A program made the position numbers and the translations under genes. Shown one piece after another: positions 40,209-49,717 of a stretch of 64,000 nt of DNA. The notes under the pieces are model-generated. The model was not told the DNA's origin and did no database searches. It saw only the letters and a list, made by a program, of their open reading frames with translations. The first letter of the stretch is position 1. Each line of letters opens with the position of its first letter. Origin of the DNA: Streptomyces lydicus (lineage in GTDB: Bacteria > Actinomycetota > Actinomycetes > Streptomycetales > Streptomycetaceae); NCBI RefSeq assembly GCF_004125265.1, contig NZ_RDTE01000003.1, positions 4,774,001-4,838,000 of the forward strand. Direction: 5' to 3'.

Positions 40209-42839
40209 GTGGACGCCGAGCTGACCAACAAGAGCCGGGAGGCGCTGAGCGCCGCCAATGAGCGGGCGGTCACCGCCGGGCATGCGGACATGACATGCGC
40301 GCATCTCCTGCTCGCGCTGCTGGCCGGGCAGGACAACGAGAACATCATGGACCTGCTGTCCGCCGTCGAGGCGGACGCCGCCGTGCTGCGCAACGGCGCC
40401 GAGCGGCAGCTCGCCGGGCTGCCGAGCGTGCAGGGCACGACGGTCGCGCCGCCGCAGCCCGACCGCGACCTGCTCGCCGCCATCGCGGACGCCACCCAGC
40501 GCGCCAAGGAGCTCGGTGACGCGTACGTCTCCACCGAGCACCTGCTCATCGGCATCGCCGCCAAGGGTGGGCGCACCGGCGAGCTGCTGGCCGACCAGGG
40601 CGCGAGCGCCAAGAAGCTGCTGGCCGCGTTCGAGTCGAGCCGGGGCGGCCAGCGGGTGACCAACGCCGACCCGGAGGGCACGTACAAGGCGCTGGAGAAG
40701 TTCGGCACGGACTTCACGCTGGCCGCCCGCGAGGGCAAGCTCGACCCGGTCATCGGCCGGGACCACGAGATCCGGCGCGTGGTGCAGGTGCTCTCCCGCC
40801 GTACCAAGAACAACCCGGTGCTGATCGGCGAGCCGGGCGTCGGCAAGACCGCCGTCGTCGAGGGCCTGGCGCAGCGGATCGTCAAGGGCGACGTGCCCGA
40901 GTCGCTGCGCAACAAGCGGCTGGTCGCGCTGGACCTGGGGGCGATGGTCGCGGGGGCCAAGTACCGCGGTGAGTTCGAGGAGCGGCTGAAGACCGTCCTG
41001 GCGGAGATCAAGTCCAGCGAGGGCCAGATCATCACCTTCATCGACGAGCTGCACACGGTCGTCGGCGCGGGCGCCGGCGGCGACTCGTCCATGGACGCCG
41101 GCAACATGCTCAAGCCGATGCTGGCCCGCGGCGAGCTGCGGATGGTCGGCGCGACGACGCTGGACGAGTACCGCGAGCGGATCGAGAAGGACCCGGCGCT
41201 GGAGCGGCGCTTCCAGCAGGTGCTGGTCGCCGAGCCGACCGTCGAGGACACGGTGGCGATCCTGCGCGGCCTCAAGGGCCGCTACGAGGCGCACCACAAG
41301 GTGCAGATCGCGGACTCCGCCCTGGTCGCCGCCGCCTCCCTCTCCGACCGCTACATCACCTCCCGCTTCCTGCCCGACAAGGCCATCGACCTGGTCGACG
41401 AGGCCGCCTCCCGCCTCCGTATGGAGATCGACTCCTCGCCGGTGGAGATCGACGAGCTCCAGCGCGCCGTGGACCGGCTCAAGATGGAGGAGCTGGCGCT
41501 GCGCAACGAGACCGACGCCGGCTCCCTCCAGCGGCTGGAGAAGCTGCGCAAGGACCTCGCCGACAAGGAGGAGGAGCTGCGCGGCCTGACCGCCCGCTGG
41601 GAGAAGGAGAAGGAAAGCCTCAACCGGGTCGGTGCGCTCAAGGAACGGCTCGACGAGCTGCGCGGCCAGGCCGAGCGCGCCCAGCGCGACGGCGACTTCG
41701 ACACCGCTTCCAAGCTGCTCTACGGCGAGATCCCGGGCGTCGAGCAGGCGCTGGAGGAGGCGGCCGCCGCCGAGGCCGAGCAGGAGGCCTCCAAGGAGTC
41801 CATGGTCAAGGAGGAGGTCGGTCCCGACGACATCGCGGATGTGGTCGGCGCCTGGACCGGCATCCCGGCCGGCCGGCTGCTGGAAGGCGAGACCCAGAAG
41901 CTGCTGCGCATGGAGGAAGAGCTCGGCAAGCGCCTGATCGGCCAGACCGAGGCCGTACGGTCGGTCTCCGACGCCGTACGCCGCACCCGCGCCGGCATCG
42001 CCGACCCGGACCGGCCCACCGGGTCCTTCCTCTTCCTCGGTCCGACCGGTGTCGGCAAGACCGAGCTGGCCAAGGCGCTCGCGGACTTCCTCTTCGACGA
42101 CGAGCGGGCGATGGTCCGGATCGACATGTCGGAGTACGGCGAGAAGCACAGCGTCGCGCGGCTGGTCGGCGCGCCGCCCGGCTACGTCGGCTACGAGGAG
42201 GGCGGCCAGCTCACCGAGGCGGTCCGCCGCCGCCCGTACTCCGTCGTTCTGCTGGACGAGGTCGAGAAGGCACACCACGACGTCTTCGACATCCTGCTGC
42301 AGGTCCTCGACGACGGGCGGCTCACCGACGGCCAGGGCCGCACGGTCGACTTCCGCAACACCATCCTCATCCTGACCTCCAACCTCGGCTCCGCCTTCCT
42401 GATGGACCCGCTGCTCAAGGAGGAGCAGAAGAAGGAGAAGGTACTGGAGGCGGTCCGCGTCGCCTTCCGGCCCGAATTCCTCAACCGGCTCGACGACGTG
42501 GTGGTCTTCCACCCGCTCGGCACCGACCAGCTCCAGCGGATCGCCCGGATCCAGCTCGACCACCTGCAGCGTCGCCTCGGCGACCGCCGGCTGACCCTGG
42601 ACGTCACCGACCGTGCCCTGACCTGGCTGGCCTGGCTGGGTCAGGAACCGGTCGTCGACGGCCCGGCTCCGGACCTGTCCTACGGCGCCCGGCCGCTGCG
42701 CCGGCTGGTCCAGACGGCCATCGGCGACCCGCTCGCCCGCGCCATCCTGGCGGGCGAGGTGCTGGACGGGGACACCGTGCGGGTGGACGTGGACGGGGAC
42801 CAGCTGTCGGTGGAGCCGGCCGGGCGGGCCGTGGCCTGA
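40209..42839 (+). CDS. clpB: Disaggregase ClpB (AAA+, Hsp104 family)
   Basis: 876 aa from the GTG at 40209 ((M)DAELTNKSREALSAANERA). The Clp-N repeat domain is residues ~1-145. AAA-1 has GEPGVGKTAVVEGL and IDELHTVVGAG. The M-domain coiled coil (EEELRGLTARWEKEKESLNR) follows. AAA-2 has GPTGVGKTELAKAL and VVLLDEVEKAH. It rescues aggregated proteins with DnaK. The in-frame extension to 39969 is rejected because it crosses the HAIR site and has no domain. Confidence 0.98.
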   Translation: MDAELTNKSREALSAANERAVTAGHADMTCAHLLLALLAGQDNENIMDLLSAVEADAAVLRNGAERQLAGLPSVQGTTVAPPQPDRDLLAAIADATQRAKELGDAYVSTEHLLIGIAAKGGRTGELLADQGASAKKLLAAFESSRGGQRVTNADPEGTYKALEKFGTDFTLAAREGKLDPVIGRDHEIRRVVQVLSRRTKNNPVLIGEPGVGKTAVVEGLAQRIVKGDVPESLRNKRLVALDLGAMVAGAKYRGEFEERLKTVLAEIKSSEGQIITFIDELHTVVGAGAGGDSSMDAGNMLKPMLARGELRMVGATTLDEYRERIEKDPALERRFQQVLVAEPTVEDTVAILRGLKGRYEAHHKVQIADSALVAAASLSDRYITSRFLPDKAIDLVDEAASRLRMEIDSSPVEIDELQRAVDRLKMEELALRNETDAGSLQRLEKLRKDLADKEEELRGLTARWEKEKESLNRVGALKERLDELRGQAERAQRDGDFDTASKLLYGEIPGVEQALEEAAAAEAEQEASKESMVKEEVGPDDIADVVGAWTGIPAGRLLEGETQKLLRMEEELGKRLIGQTEAVRSVSDAVRRTRAGIADPDRPTGSFLFLGPTGVGKTELAKALADFLFDDERAMVRIDMSEYGEKHSVARLVGAPPGYVGYEEGGQLTEAVRRRPYSVVLLDEVEKAHHDVFDILLQVLDDGRLTDGQGRTVDFRNTILILTSNLGSAFLMDPLLKEEQKKEKVLEAVRVAFRPEFLNRLDDVVVFHPLGTDQLQRIARIQLDHLQRRLGDRRLTLDVTDRALTWLAWLGQEPVVDGPAPDLSYGARPLRRLVQTAIGDPLARAILAGEVLDGDTVRVDVDGDQLSVEPAGRAVA

Positions 42840-43005
42840 CCGGCGCCGCGATCCGGGGGTACGGCTGCGCCGCCCGGTCGTGTCCCTGATCATTTCCTTG
42901 ACCGGCAGCTGAGCGGTCTCTTCCCCGTATCCGCTCCGTCCCGGGTTGCCAGGACGGGGCGGATGTGGGGGAGGATGGCAGGGACCAGACGAAGGGAATT
43001 CCACG

Positions 43006-43542
43006 GTGAGCATCGACCCGTCCTCGATTCCGAATTTCGGGGGCCAGCCCGAACCCGAGCCCTCGGGGCCTGAGGGTCCCGTCGTGCCTGACCAGGACCT
43101 GGTCAAGCAGCTCCTCGACCAGATGGAGCTGAAGTACGTCGTCGACGAGGAGGGTGACCTCGCCGCTCCGTGGGAGCAGTTCCGCACGTACTTCATGTTC
43201 CGGGGCGAGGAGGAGCAGCAGATCTTCTCCGTCCGTACGTTCTACGACCGTGCCCACGGCATCGACGACAAGTCGAAGCTGCTGGAGGCGATCGACGACT
43301 GGAACCGCCGGACGCTGTGGCCCAAGGCCTACACCCACACCCACGACGACGGCACGGTCCGTCTGATCGGTGAGGCATCGATGCTGATCGGCACCGGTGT
43401 CTCGCTCGAACACTTTGTGTCGAGCACGGTCAGCTGGGTCCGCGCCTCGATCGAATTCGACAAGTGGATCGTCGAGCAGCTCGGCCTGGAGGCCGAGATC
43501 GACGGCGACTCCGACGAGAAGCCGGGTGACGACGAGGCCTGA
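43006..43542 (+). CDS. YbjN-domain protein (T3SS-chaperone-like fold)
   Basis: 178 aa, GTG at 43006 with GAAGGGA upstream. A Pro/Glu-rich N-terminus is followed by the YbjN core: QLLDQMELKYVVDEEGDLAA, FRTYFMFRGEEEQQIFSVRT and LEAIDDWNRRTLWPKAYTHT. Members are thought to be chaperone- or regulator-like. Acidic C-terminus. Next to clpB and ended by a strong terminator. Confidence 0.85.
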   Translation: MSIDPSSIPNFGGQPEPEPSGPEGPVVPDQDLVKQLLDQMELKYVVDEEGDLAAPWEQFRTYFMFRGEEEQQIFSVRTFYDRAHGIDDKSKLLEAIDDWNRRTLWPKAYTHTHDDGTVRLIGEASMLIGTGVSLEHFVSSTVSWVRASIEFDKWIVEQLGLEAEIDGDSDEKPGDDEA

Positions 43543-43566
43543 GCCCCGTCCCACCCACCCCGGCTG

Positions 43567-43600
43567 CGCGGGCCCCGGAGCTTCTGCTCCGGGGCCCGCG
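43567..43600. terminator. Bidirectional terminator
   Basis: Perfect 14-bp stem (43567-43580 with 43587-43600) and 6-nt loop between the convergent YbjN-like and aminotransferase genes. Confidence 0.85.
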
Positions 43601-43698
43601 TCCATGCCGCCGGAGTCCCCGGACGAGGTGCCGCCGCCCGAGGCGTACCGGGCGTGACGGCGGGCGGTCCGGACCGGGGCGTCCGGCGGTGCCTCGTG

Positions 43699-44877
43699 TC
43701 AGAGTTTCTGCAGTCGGTCCGCCGCGTCCCGTAGGACCGACTCCTGCTTGCAGAAGGCGAAGCGGACGTACGGGGCGCCCTGGTCCTTGTGGTCGTAGAA
43801 GACGGCGTTGGGGATGGCGACGACGCCGGCACGTTCGGGCAGGGCGCGGCAGAAGGCGAAGCCGTCGTCGTAGCCGAGGGGGCGGATGTCGGTGGTGATG
43901 AAGTAGGTGCCGGAGGGGCGGAAGACCGTGAAGCCCGCCTCCGCGAGGCCGGTGGCCAGGATGTCGCGCTTGGCGCGCAGATCGTCGCGCAGGGCGGTGA
44001 AGTAGCTGTCGGGGAGGGCCAGCGCCTCGGCGACGGCGTACTGGAAGGGCCCGGCGGAGACATAGGTGAGGAACTGCTTGGCCGAGCGGACGGCGCCGAC
44101 CAGCTCCGGGGGTGCGGTGACCCAGCCGACCTTCCAGCCGGTGAAGGAGAAGGTCTTGCCGGCCGAGCCGATGGTGACGGTGCGTTCGCGCATCCCGGGG
44201 AACGACGCGAGGGGAAGGTGCTCGCCCTCGAACACGAGGTGTTCGTAGACCTCGTCGGTGATGACGAGGAGGTCGCGTTCGCAGGCGAGGCGGGCGATCT
44301 CGGCGAGCTCCTCGCGGGAGAGCACGGTGCCGGTGGGGTTGTGCGGGGTGTTGAGGAGGATCAGGCGGGTGTGGTCGGTGACGGCGTCGCGCAGTTCGTC
44401 GAGGTCGAGGCGGTAGGAGCCGGACGCGGGGTCGGCGCGCAGGGTGACCGGGACGCGGCGGCCGCCGGCCAGCGCGATGCCGGCCGCGTACGAGTCGTAG
44501 TACGGCTCCAGCGCGATGACCTCGTCACCCGGCTCCAGCAGCGCCAGCAGCGAGGCGGCGATGGCTTCGGTGGCGCCCGCGGTGACCAGGACCTCGGTGT
44601 CGGGGTCGCAGGAGAGGCCGAGGTGTCCGTAGAAGCGCTCCTGGTGGGCGGCGATGGCGGAGCGCAGCTCGGGGATGCCGGGGCCGGGCGGGTACTGGTT
44701 GCCGCGGCCGTCGCGCAGGGCACGCACCGCGGCCTCCCTGACTTCTTCCGGGCCGTCGGCATCGGGGAAGCCCTGGCCGAGGTTGATGGAGCCGGTCCGT
44801 ACGGCGAGTGCCGACATTTCGGCAAAGATCGTGGTGCCGAATTCGGCGAGGCGGCGGTTCAGCAGCGGTCGGTCCAT
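43699..44877 (-). CDS. PLP-dependent class I/II aminotransferase
   Basis: 392 aa from the ATG at 44877: GGAGG lies 9 nt upstream, whereas for the ATG at 44886 the GGAGG directly abuts the start. Fold-type I features: GSINLGQGFPDADGPEEVRE, NTPHNPTGTVLSREEL, DEVYEHLVFEGEH and the PLP-lysine motif SAGKTFSFTGWKVGW. The family includes succinyl-DAP aminotransferase, methionine and kynurenine aminotransferases; the substrate is not fixed by sequence. A kynurenine operon lies 10 kb away, but not adjacent. Confidence 0.92.
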   Translation of the reverse strand: MDRPLLNRRLAEFGTTIFAEMSALAVRTGSINLGQGFPDADGPEEVREAAVRALRDGRGNQYPPGPGIPELRSAIAAHQERFYGHLGLSCDPDTEVLVTAGATEAIAASLLALLEPGDEVIALEPYYDSYAAGIALAGGRRVPVTLRADPASGSYRLDLDELRDAVTDHTRLILLNTPHNPTGTVLSREELAEIARLACERDLLVITDEVYEHLVFEGEHLPLASFPGMRERTVTIGSAGKTFSFTGWKVGWVTAPPELVGAVRSAKQFLTYVSAGPFQYAVAEALALPDSYFTALRDDLRAKRDILATGLAEAGFTVFRPSGTYFITTDIRPLGYDDGFAFCRALPERAGVVAIPNAVFYDHKDQGAPYVRFAFCKQESVLRDAADRLQKL

Positions 44878-45075
44878 GGGCGCCATCCTCCGTCGAACCT
44901 CTGGAATTCCTCAACAGTGCTTTGAGATCGCGGAGGCCGGGCAGCAGCCCGGTACGTAGGACAAGTGACGGCCGTCGACGAGGACGGCCCCGGCGCGGGA
45001 CGGCGCCGGAGCGGCGCACCGGGCGCCGGACGGAGCGGGTGCCTCGCTTCGGGGGAAGAAAGGAATGTGAGGCAG

Positions 45076-45372
45076 ATGGGGATCGTGTATTTCCTGGTGG
45101 TCTGCGTGGTGGTGGTCGGCCTGCTGGCCCTGGTCTCGCGGAGCGTGAACGGATCAGGGGGCGGACGGGGCCGGGGCGGTTCGTCCGCGGCGGGCGGCGG
45201 CAGCTGGTGGGCCGGCAGTGACGGGGGGTCGAGCCTGGGCGGCGGACACCACCACGGCGGTGGCGGCGGGCATCACGGTGGCGGGGGCTGTGGCGGTGGT
45301 TCCTCCTGCGGGGGTGGCGGCTGTGGCGGCGGTGGTGGCGGTGGCGGCTGCGGTGGTGGCGGCGGCTCCTGA
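45076..45372 (+). CDS. Short membrane-anchored Gly/His/Cys-rich peptide
   Basis: 98 aa, ATG at 45076. One N-terminal membrane helix (YFLVVCVVVVGLLALVSR) is followed by ~70 residues of Gly with His clusters (GGGHHHGGGGGHHGGGG) and regular Cys (CGGGSSCGGGGCGGG). The His/Cys content suggests metal binding at the membrane. Low-complexity sequence limits any family call, but the open frame, start and position before DUF2617 are consistent with a real gene. Confidence 0.6.
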   Translation: MGIVYFLVVCVVVVGLLALVSRSVNGSGGGRGRGGSSAAGGGSWWAGSDGGSSLGGGHHHGGGGGHHGGGGCGGGSSCGGGGCGGGGGGGGCGGGGGS

Positions 45373-45779
45373 GCCGACGGCGGGTTCACGGGCCGACGGT
45401 TGCTCCTGAGCCGCCGTCGGTTTGCTTCTGAGGGGCGTCCGGTTGCTTCTGTGTCGGATGCCCGTTTTCTCCAACTCCACTGATGCGGAAGGGCTGTTGC
45501 TCACCGCATATGCGCCTGGCGGGTGCTGTTGAAGACATCAACACCCGTCGGGCGCTTGGTCGTTGAACAGGTGAACTGCAGAACCCCCGGGCGGATGGAA
45601 ACCCGGAGAAGATGGGTAAAAGCGCTGTGGGTGACAGGGCTTTCATGATTCCCTCTCCCTGGAGAATCCCCCACGTTCTCCGTTCCCACGTGGGCACGAG
45701 CCGGCAGGCATGCGGATATTCCCTGCCTTCAACGGGCGGGCCGGCCCACCATTCCACTGCGTGCTTGCGGAGCCGACCC
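45373..45779. other. Intergenic region with terminator
   Basis: 407 bp. A 10-bp perfect stem (45374-45383 with 45411-45420) right after the Gly-rich gene may terminate it. GTTGCTTCTG-like words recur three times (45399-45450). The rest, including the promoter of DUF2617, shows no gene that I can support. Confidence 0.5.
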
Positions 45780-46301
45780 ATGCTCACCACTTTGCAGACG
45801 GCGTACACCGATACCCGTGCCTCCGACCTGGCCTGGGCGCTGGGCAGGGAACCCCTGCCGGCCCTCGCCGTACTCGATCTCCAACTTCACGGCGCACAGC
45901 TGCAGTTGAGGCTGCTCGGCGCTTCTCACCAGGTGCTTCTCGAAGAGGAGCGCGGCACCTGTTCCGAAACGGTCGCCTGTATGCCGGGCAGCAGCACACC
46001 GCTGCCGCTGGGTGTGGCGAAGCGGCTCGGGGACTGGGAGTACGAATTCGCCGCCCATGTGGAGACGCTGTCGCGCGGCTCGTTCGCGGGGCGTGCGCAG
46101 GAATTGCTGGCGCTGGTGGCCGAGCATCCGCACGGCCTCGCCGGGACGTTCCCCGGCTCGCCGCACGCCTTCACCGCGATGCTGGCGCAGTGCCAGCAGG
46201 GACAGGTGCGCTGGCGGACCTGGCACGCGTATCCCCAGGAGGGCCGCTTGGTGGCCACGCGTACCCGGGTGGGCGTACGGGCGGCGGTCGCGGCGGTCTA
46301 G
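45780..46301 (+). CDS. DUF2617-family protein
   Basis: 173 aa, ATG at 45780. Characteristic stretches are AYTDTRASDLAWALGREPLP, LQLRLLGASHQVLLE and HPHGLAGTFPGSPHAFTAML. No catalytic motif. In actinobacteria DUF2617 genes commonly stand next to membrane spermidine-synthase-like genes, as here (265 bp apart), which hints at a joint role; the role is unknown. Confidence 0.88.
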   Translation: MLTTLQTAYTDTRASDLAWALGREPLPALAVLDLQLHGAQLQLRLLGASHQVLLEEERGTCSETVACMPGSSTPLPLGVAKRLGDWEYEFAAHVETLSRGSFAGRAQELLALVAEHPHGLAGTFPGSPHAFTAMLAQCQQGQVRWRTWHAYPQEGRLVATRTRVGVRAAVAAV

Positions 46302-46566
46302 CCGGGGTGGGCGAAAGGGCCCGGTCCGGTCGGCGGAAGGGGGTGCGGCCGTGGGCGGCGCGAGGGGCGTACGAGCGGTGCGCCGGGGGCGTCGGCGCCC
46401 GGAGGGGCGCGGGCGGTGTCGGGCGCGCGGGCCGGCCGGCCGGTGTGGTGCAAAAGCGCACCGCGCGCCCCGTGTGAGGGCGGTGTCCCCACCGGCGGGT
46501 GTGGCCCGCAGACTGCACCCGTGTGGGTGACGGAGAGGCACGTAATCGTCACGTAGCGTTCACTTT

Positions 46567-48291
46567 ATGATCGACCCGCCAGAGCCCGTTCTCACCGGCG
46601 TTCCCGGGCCGCCGGAGGCCATGACGCCGGCGCGACTGCCCGTGCCGGCCGGGCCCGGCCGGCTGCTCGTGCTCGCCGTGGTCTTCGTCTGCGCCGCCTG
46701 CGGGCTGGTCTACGAACTCGAACTGGTCGCGCTGGCCACGTACCTGGTCGGTGACTCCGTCACCCAGGCGTCGATCGTGCTGTCCGTCATGGTCTTCGCG
46801 ATGGGCGTCGGCGCACTGCTCGCCAAGCGGCTGCGCTGCCGGGCAGCGGTCGGCTTCGGCGCGGTCGAGGCCGGCCTGGCGCTGGTCGGCGGCAGTTCCG
46901 CCATGGCGCTCTACGCCTGCTTCGCCTGGTTCGGCCAGTCCCGCTCCGCGCTCGTCGGCTTCTCCCTGGCCATCGGCATCCTGATCGGCGCCGAGGTGCC
47001 GTTGCTGATGACGCTGATCCAGCGGGTGCGCCGGCAGGACGCGGGCGGTGCGGTCGCCGACCTCTTCGCCGCGGACTATGTCGGTGCGCTCGTCGGGGGC
47101 CTGGCCTTTCCCTTCCTGCTGCTGCCGGGCTTCGGCCAGCTGACCGGCGCCCTGCTCACCGGCGGGGTCAACGCGGTGGCCGGCGGCGTGCTGGTGCTGT
47201 GGCTCTTCCGCGACGATCTGAGTGCCCGCGCCCGCTGGGCACTGCTCGCCGCCAACGCCCTGGTCCTCGCGCTGCTGGCCGCGGGCGTGCTGCTGGCCGC
47301 GCCGTTCGAGCGGGCCGCCCGGCAGGCGGTGTACGGCTCCTCGGCGCGGGTCGCGGTGCAGACCGGCATCCAGGAGGTGGTGATGACCGGCGGCACGGGG
47401 GACGGAGCCGGTGCGGGGCGGGGGAGGAAAGGTTTGGGCGGGCCGCTGGCGCTCTATCTGGACGGCCGGCTCCGGGTCAGCGAGGCGACCGAATACCGCT
47501 ACCACGAAGCGCTGGTGCATCCGGCGATGGCGGCCGGACCGCACCGCCGGGTGCTGGTCCTCGGCGGCGGCGACGGCCTCGCGGTGCGCGAGATCCTTCG
47601 CCACCGCTCGGTCCGCTCGGTCACCGTCGTCGAACTCGACCCCGGTGTGCTGCGGCTCGCGCGCCGCGACCCCGGCCTCTCCCGCCTCAACCATCACTCG
47701 CTCGGCGATCCGCGGGTGCGGGTGGTGACCGCCGATGCCTTCGAGTGGCTGCGGCAGCAGGGCCTGCGCGGCCGCGGCCGGCGGCCGGCGCCGTTCGACG
47801 TCATCGTCTCCGACCTCCCCGACCCCGGGATCGCCGCGAGCACCAAGCTCTACTCACAGGAGTTCTACGGTCTCGCGGCGCGGCTGCTGGCCCCCGACGG
47901 GCGGCTGGTGGTGCACGCCGGACCGCCGGTCGAGCGTGCGCGCCTGTACTGGACGGTGGAGTCGACGGTCCGGTCGGTGGGTCTGGAGACGGTGCCGTAC
48001 CGCCTGGCCGGCCGGCCCGCGTCGTTCTTCGGGGGCCCGGACCGCGCGGCCTCCCCTGTGGCGTCGGTGGACGCGGAGGTGCCCGCCGCCGCGCCGTCGC
48101 CCGGCCCGGACCGGTACTGGGGCTTCGTGCTGGCCGCGCGGCACCGGCCGCGGCTCGCTCTGGCGCCCGATGCGCCGCCGCCGGCCGGGCTCACCTGCGC
48201 GGAGCTGCAGGCCGGGCGGCGCGGCGAGGCGCACGACCGGATGTCCGGGCTGCCGCCGTCGACGCTGATGCATCCGCGGTATCTCGACTGA
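46567..48291 (+). CDS. Membrane spermidine-synthase-like protein
   Basis: 574 aa, ATG at 46567. Seven hydrophobic segments in residues ~25-260 (VLAVVFVCAACGLVYELELV, VLSVMVFAMGVGALLA and others). The C-terminal Rossmann domain has EYRYHEALVHPAMAA, VLVLGGGDGLAVREILRH, VTVVELDPGVLRLAR and FDVIVSDLPDPG as in polyamine aminopropyltransferases. Whether the membrane-fused group makes polyamines is not settled. A Gly/Arg-rich insert (GDGAGAGRGRKG) lies before the catalytic part. Confidence 0.9.
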   Translation: MIDPPEPVLTGVPGPPEAMTPARLPVPAGPGRLLVLAVVFVCAACGLVYELELVALATYLVGDSVTQASIVLSVMVFAMGVGALLAKRLRCRAAVGFGAVEAGLALVGGSSAMALYACFAWFGQSRSALVGFSLAIGILIGAEVPLLMTLIQRVRRQDAGGAVADLFAADYVGALVGGLAFPFLLLPGFGQLTGALLTGGVNAVAGGVLVLWLFRDDLSARARWALLAANALVLALLAAGVLLAAPFERAARQAVYGSSARVAVQTGIQEVVMTGGTGDGAGAGRGRKGLGGPLALYLDGRLRVSEATEYRYHEALVHPAMAAGPHRRVLVLGGGDGLAVREILRHRSVRSVTVVELDPGVLRLARRDPGLSRLNHHSLGDPRVRVVTADAFEWLRQQGLRGRGRRPAPFDVIVSDLPDPGIAASTKLYSQEFYGLAARLLAPDGRLVVHAGPPVERARLYWTVESTVRSVGLETVPYRLAGRPASFFGGPDRAASPVASVDAEVPAAAPSPGPDRYWGFVLAARHRPRLALAPDAPPPAGLTCAELQAGRRGEAHDRMSGLPPSTLMHPRYLD

Positions 48292-48462
48292 GCGGCGGGG
48301 TGGTGCGGGGCCGGGAGGGACTGGTGAGGGGCCGGTGAGGTACCAGTGAGGGGCCGGGGAGGGTGTGGCGGATATGGGTGCGGGGCGGGAGCCGGGGCCG
48401 CCGCGCAGAAAGTTCCGTTCGGGCGGCACGGGGTGCGGGGGTGCTGGGTAGGCTCCCATGTC

Positions 48463-49530
48463 ATGGAGCATGAGGTGTACGTTCCGTTTCCCGTCGGGAC
48501 CGTGCGGCAGGCGCTCACCGAGCCGGAGCGGGTGGCGCGCTGTGTCCCAGGAGTCCAGCTCGACGCCGATGCCGCCCCCCGGACCCCGGTGGGCAGGCTG
48601 CGGCTGCGTATCGGAAGCTCCACCATCACCTACCGCGGCACGCTGACGGTCAGTGCCGCCGCCGAGGACGGCGGATCCGGCGACGGCGGGACCGGCGACG
48701 GCGGACCGGACGACCGCAGGACGGGTGGCGATGGTGCGGGCGACGGCGGTGCGGCCGACGTGGTCACCGTGGTCACCGTCGAGGCGAAGGGCACCGAGAC
48801 GCGGGGCGAAGGGTCGGTCGCGCTGACCCTGACCGTACGGCTCTCCCCGGCCACCGAACCGGGTCCCGGGACGACACTGGCCTGTTCCGGGACGGTCCAT
48901 GGCGACGGCCGGCTCGCCGAGGCCAGCGGTCAGTCCGCCCTGACCGCCGGCCGTCGGCTGCTGGACCGCTTCGCGGAGAACCTGACGGCCGATCTGCGGC
49001 AGCGTCCGGTGGCGGAGCGGACCGGCGACGGCCCTTCGGCCGGGGGCGCGGCCGGGCCGGGGGTCTTCGGCACCGAGGTGCCGCCGTCGTCCCTGGAGCC
49101 CGGCAGTGACGAGGACCCGGGCAGCGGAGAGGCTCCGGCCCGTGACGAGGGCGCCGGGGACGCGGCGGGCCTCGGCGAGGCGGCCGGGGACACCGGGGAT
49201 CTCGCTGCGGGGAGCGCCGGGGACGTCGGGGATCTCGATGCGGAGGACGCCGAGGACGTGTTCCGCGCGGGGCACGACGGGCACCCCGAGCACGCCTACG
49301 GCCACGATCCGGACGGTCTCGCCCCCGCCGAGGCCGCGCACGCCCGCCGGACGATGATCGGGCGCAGCGCGGAGGAGGTCGACCACGCCCCGCCGCGCGG
49401 GCGGTACGCACCGGTGCCCGCGCCGGAACCGCACGGCACCTCGGTGGCCTTGCGCTGGGCGGCGCCGGCCGCCGCCGTGGTGCTGGCGTCCGCGGTGGTC
49501 GTCGGCCGGGTGCTGCGCCGGCGGCGCTGA
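48463..49530 (+). CDS. SRPBCC/CoxG-like protein with disordered linker and C-terminal TM
   Basis: 355 aa, ATG at 48463. Residues 1-170 match the CO-dehydrogenase subunit G (CoxG)/SRPBCC fold: EVYVPFPVGTVRQALTEPER and CVPGVQLD, then SGQSALTAGRRLLDRFAENL. A Gly/Asp insert (residues ~67-100) expands a loop. A long acidic, Gly/Ala/Asp-rich linker leads to one membrane helix (ALRWAAPAAAVVLASAVVVG) with a basic end. It would be tail-anchored, domain in the cytosol. Lipid binding is possible. Confidence 0.85.
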   Translation: MEHEVYVPFPVGTVRQALTEPERVARCVPGVQLDADAAPRTPVGRLRLRIGSSTITYRGTLTVSAAAEDGGSGDGGTGDGGPDDRRTGGDGAGDGGAADVVTVVTVEAKGTETRGEGSVALTLTVRLSPATEPGPGTTLACSGTVHGDGRLAEASGQSALTAGRRLLDRFAENLTADLRQRPVAERTGDGPSAGGAAGPGVFGTEVPPSSLEPGSDEDPGSGEAPARDEGAGDAAGLGEAAGDTGDLAAGSAGDVGDLDAEDAEDVFRAGHDGHPEHAYGHDPDGLAPAEAAHARRTMIGRSAEEVDHAPPRGRYAPVPAPEPHGTSVALRWAAPAAAVVLASAVVVGRVLRRRR

Positions 49531-49569
49531 CTCCGTCGTTCACCGGCCGGCCGCGCGCCGTCCTGCACC

Positions 49570-49690
49570 CCGTCCTGTTGTCCCGCGCCCCGTTGCGGCG
49601 TCTCGTCCCCGCGTCCCGTTGCGGTGTGCCGTCCCCGCGTCCCGTTCCGGCGTCCGGTCCCCGTGCCCCGTCCCGGCGTCCCGCGCCCGG
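49570..49690. repeat. Imperfect tandem repeats of CCCCGCGTCCCGTTGCGG type
   Basis: About four to five units of 25-28 bp, decaying toward the epimerase start. Pyrimidine-rich on the plus strand, non-coding. Confidence 0.65.
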
Positions 49691-49717
49691 CGCCGACGCA
49701 CCGTTAGGGTCGGTCCC

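Noticed and set aside
40179..43196. Very long open frame on the strand opposite clpB (about 1000 codons)
   Set aside because: It mirrors clpB codon bias in high-GC DNA, has Leu/Gly/Val-rich composition without any domain, and crosses clpB completely.
43699..44877. Assigning the aminotransferase as kynurenine aminotransferase from the kyn operon
   Set aside because: It is over 10 kb away, on the other strand, and the family covers several substrates.
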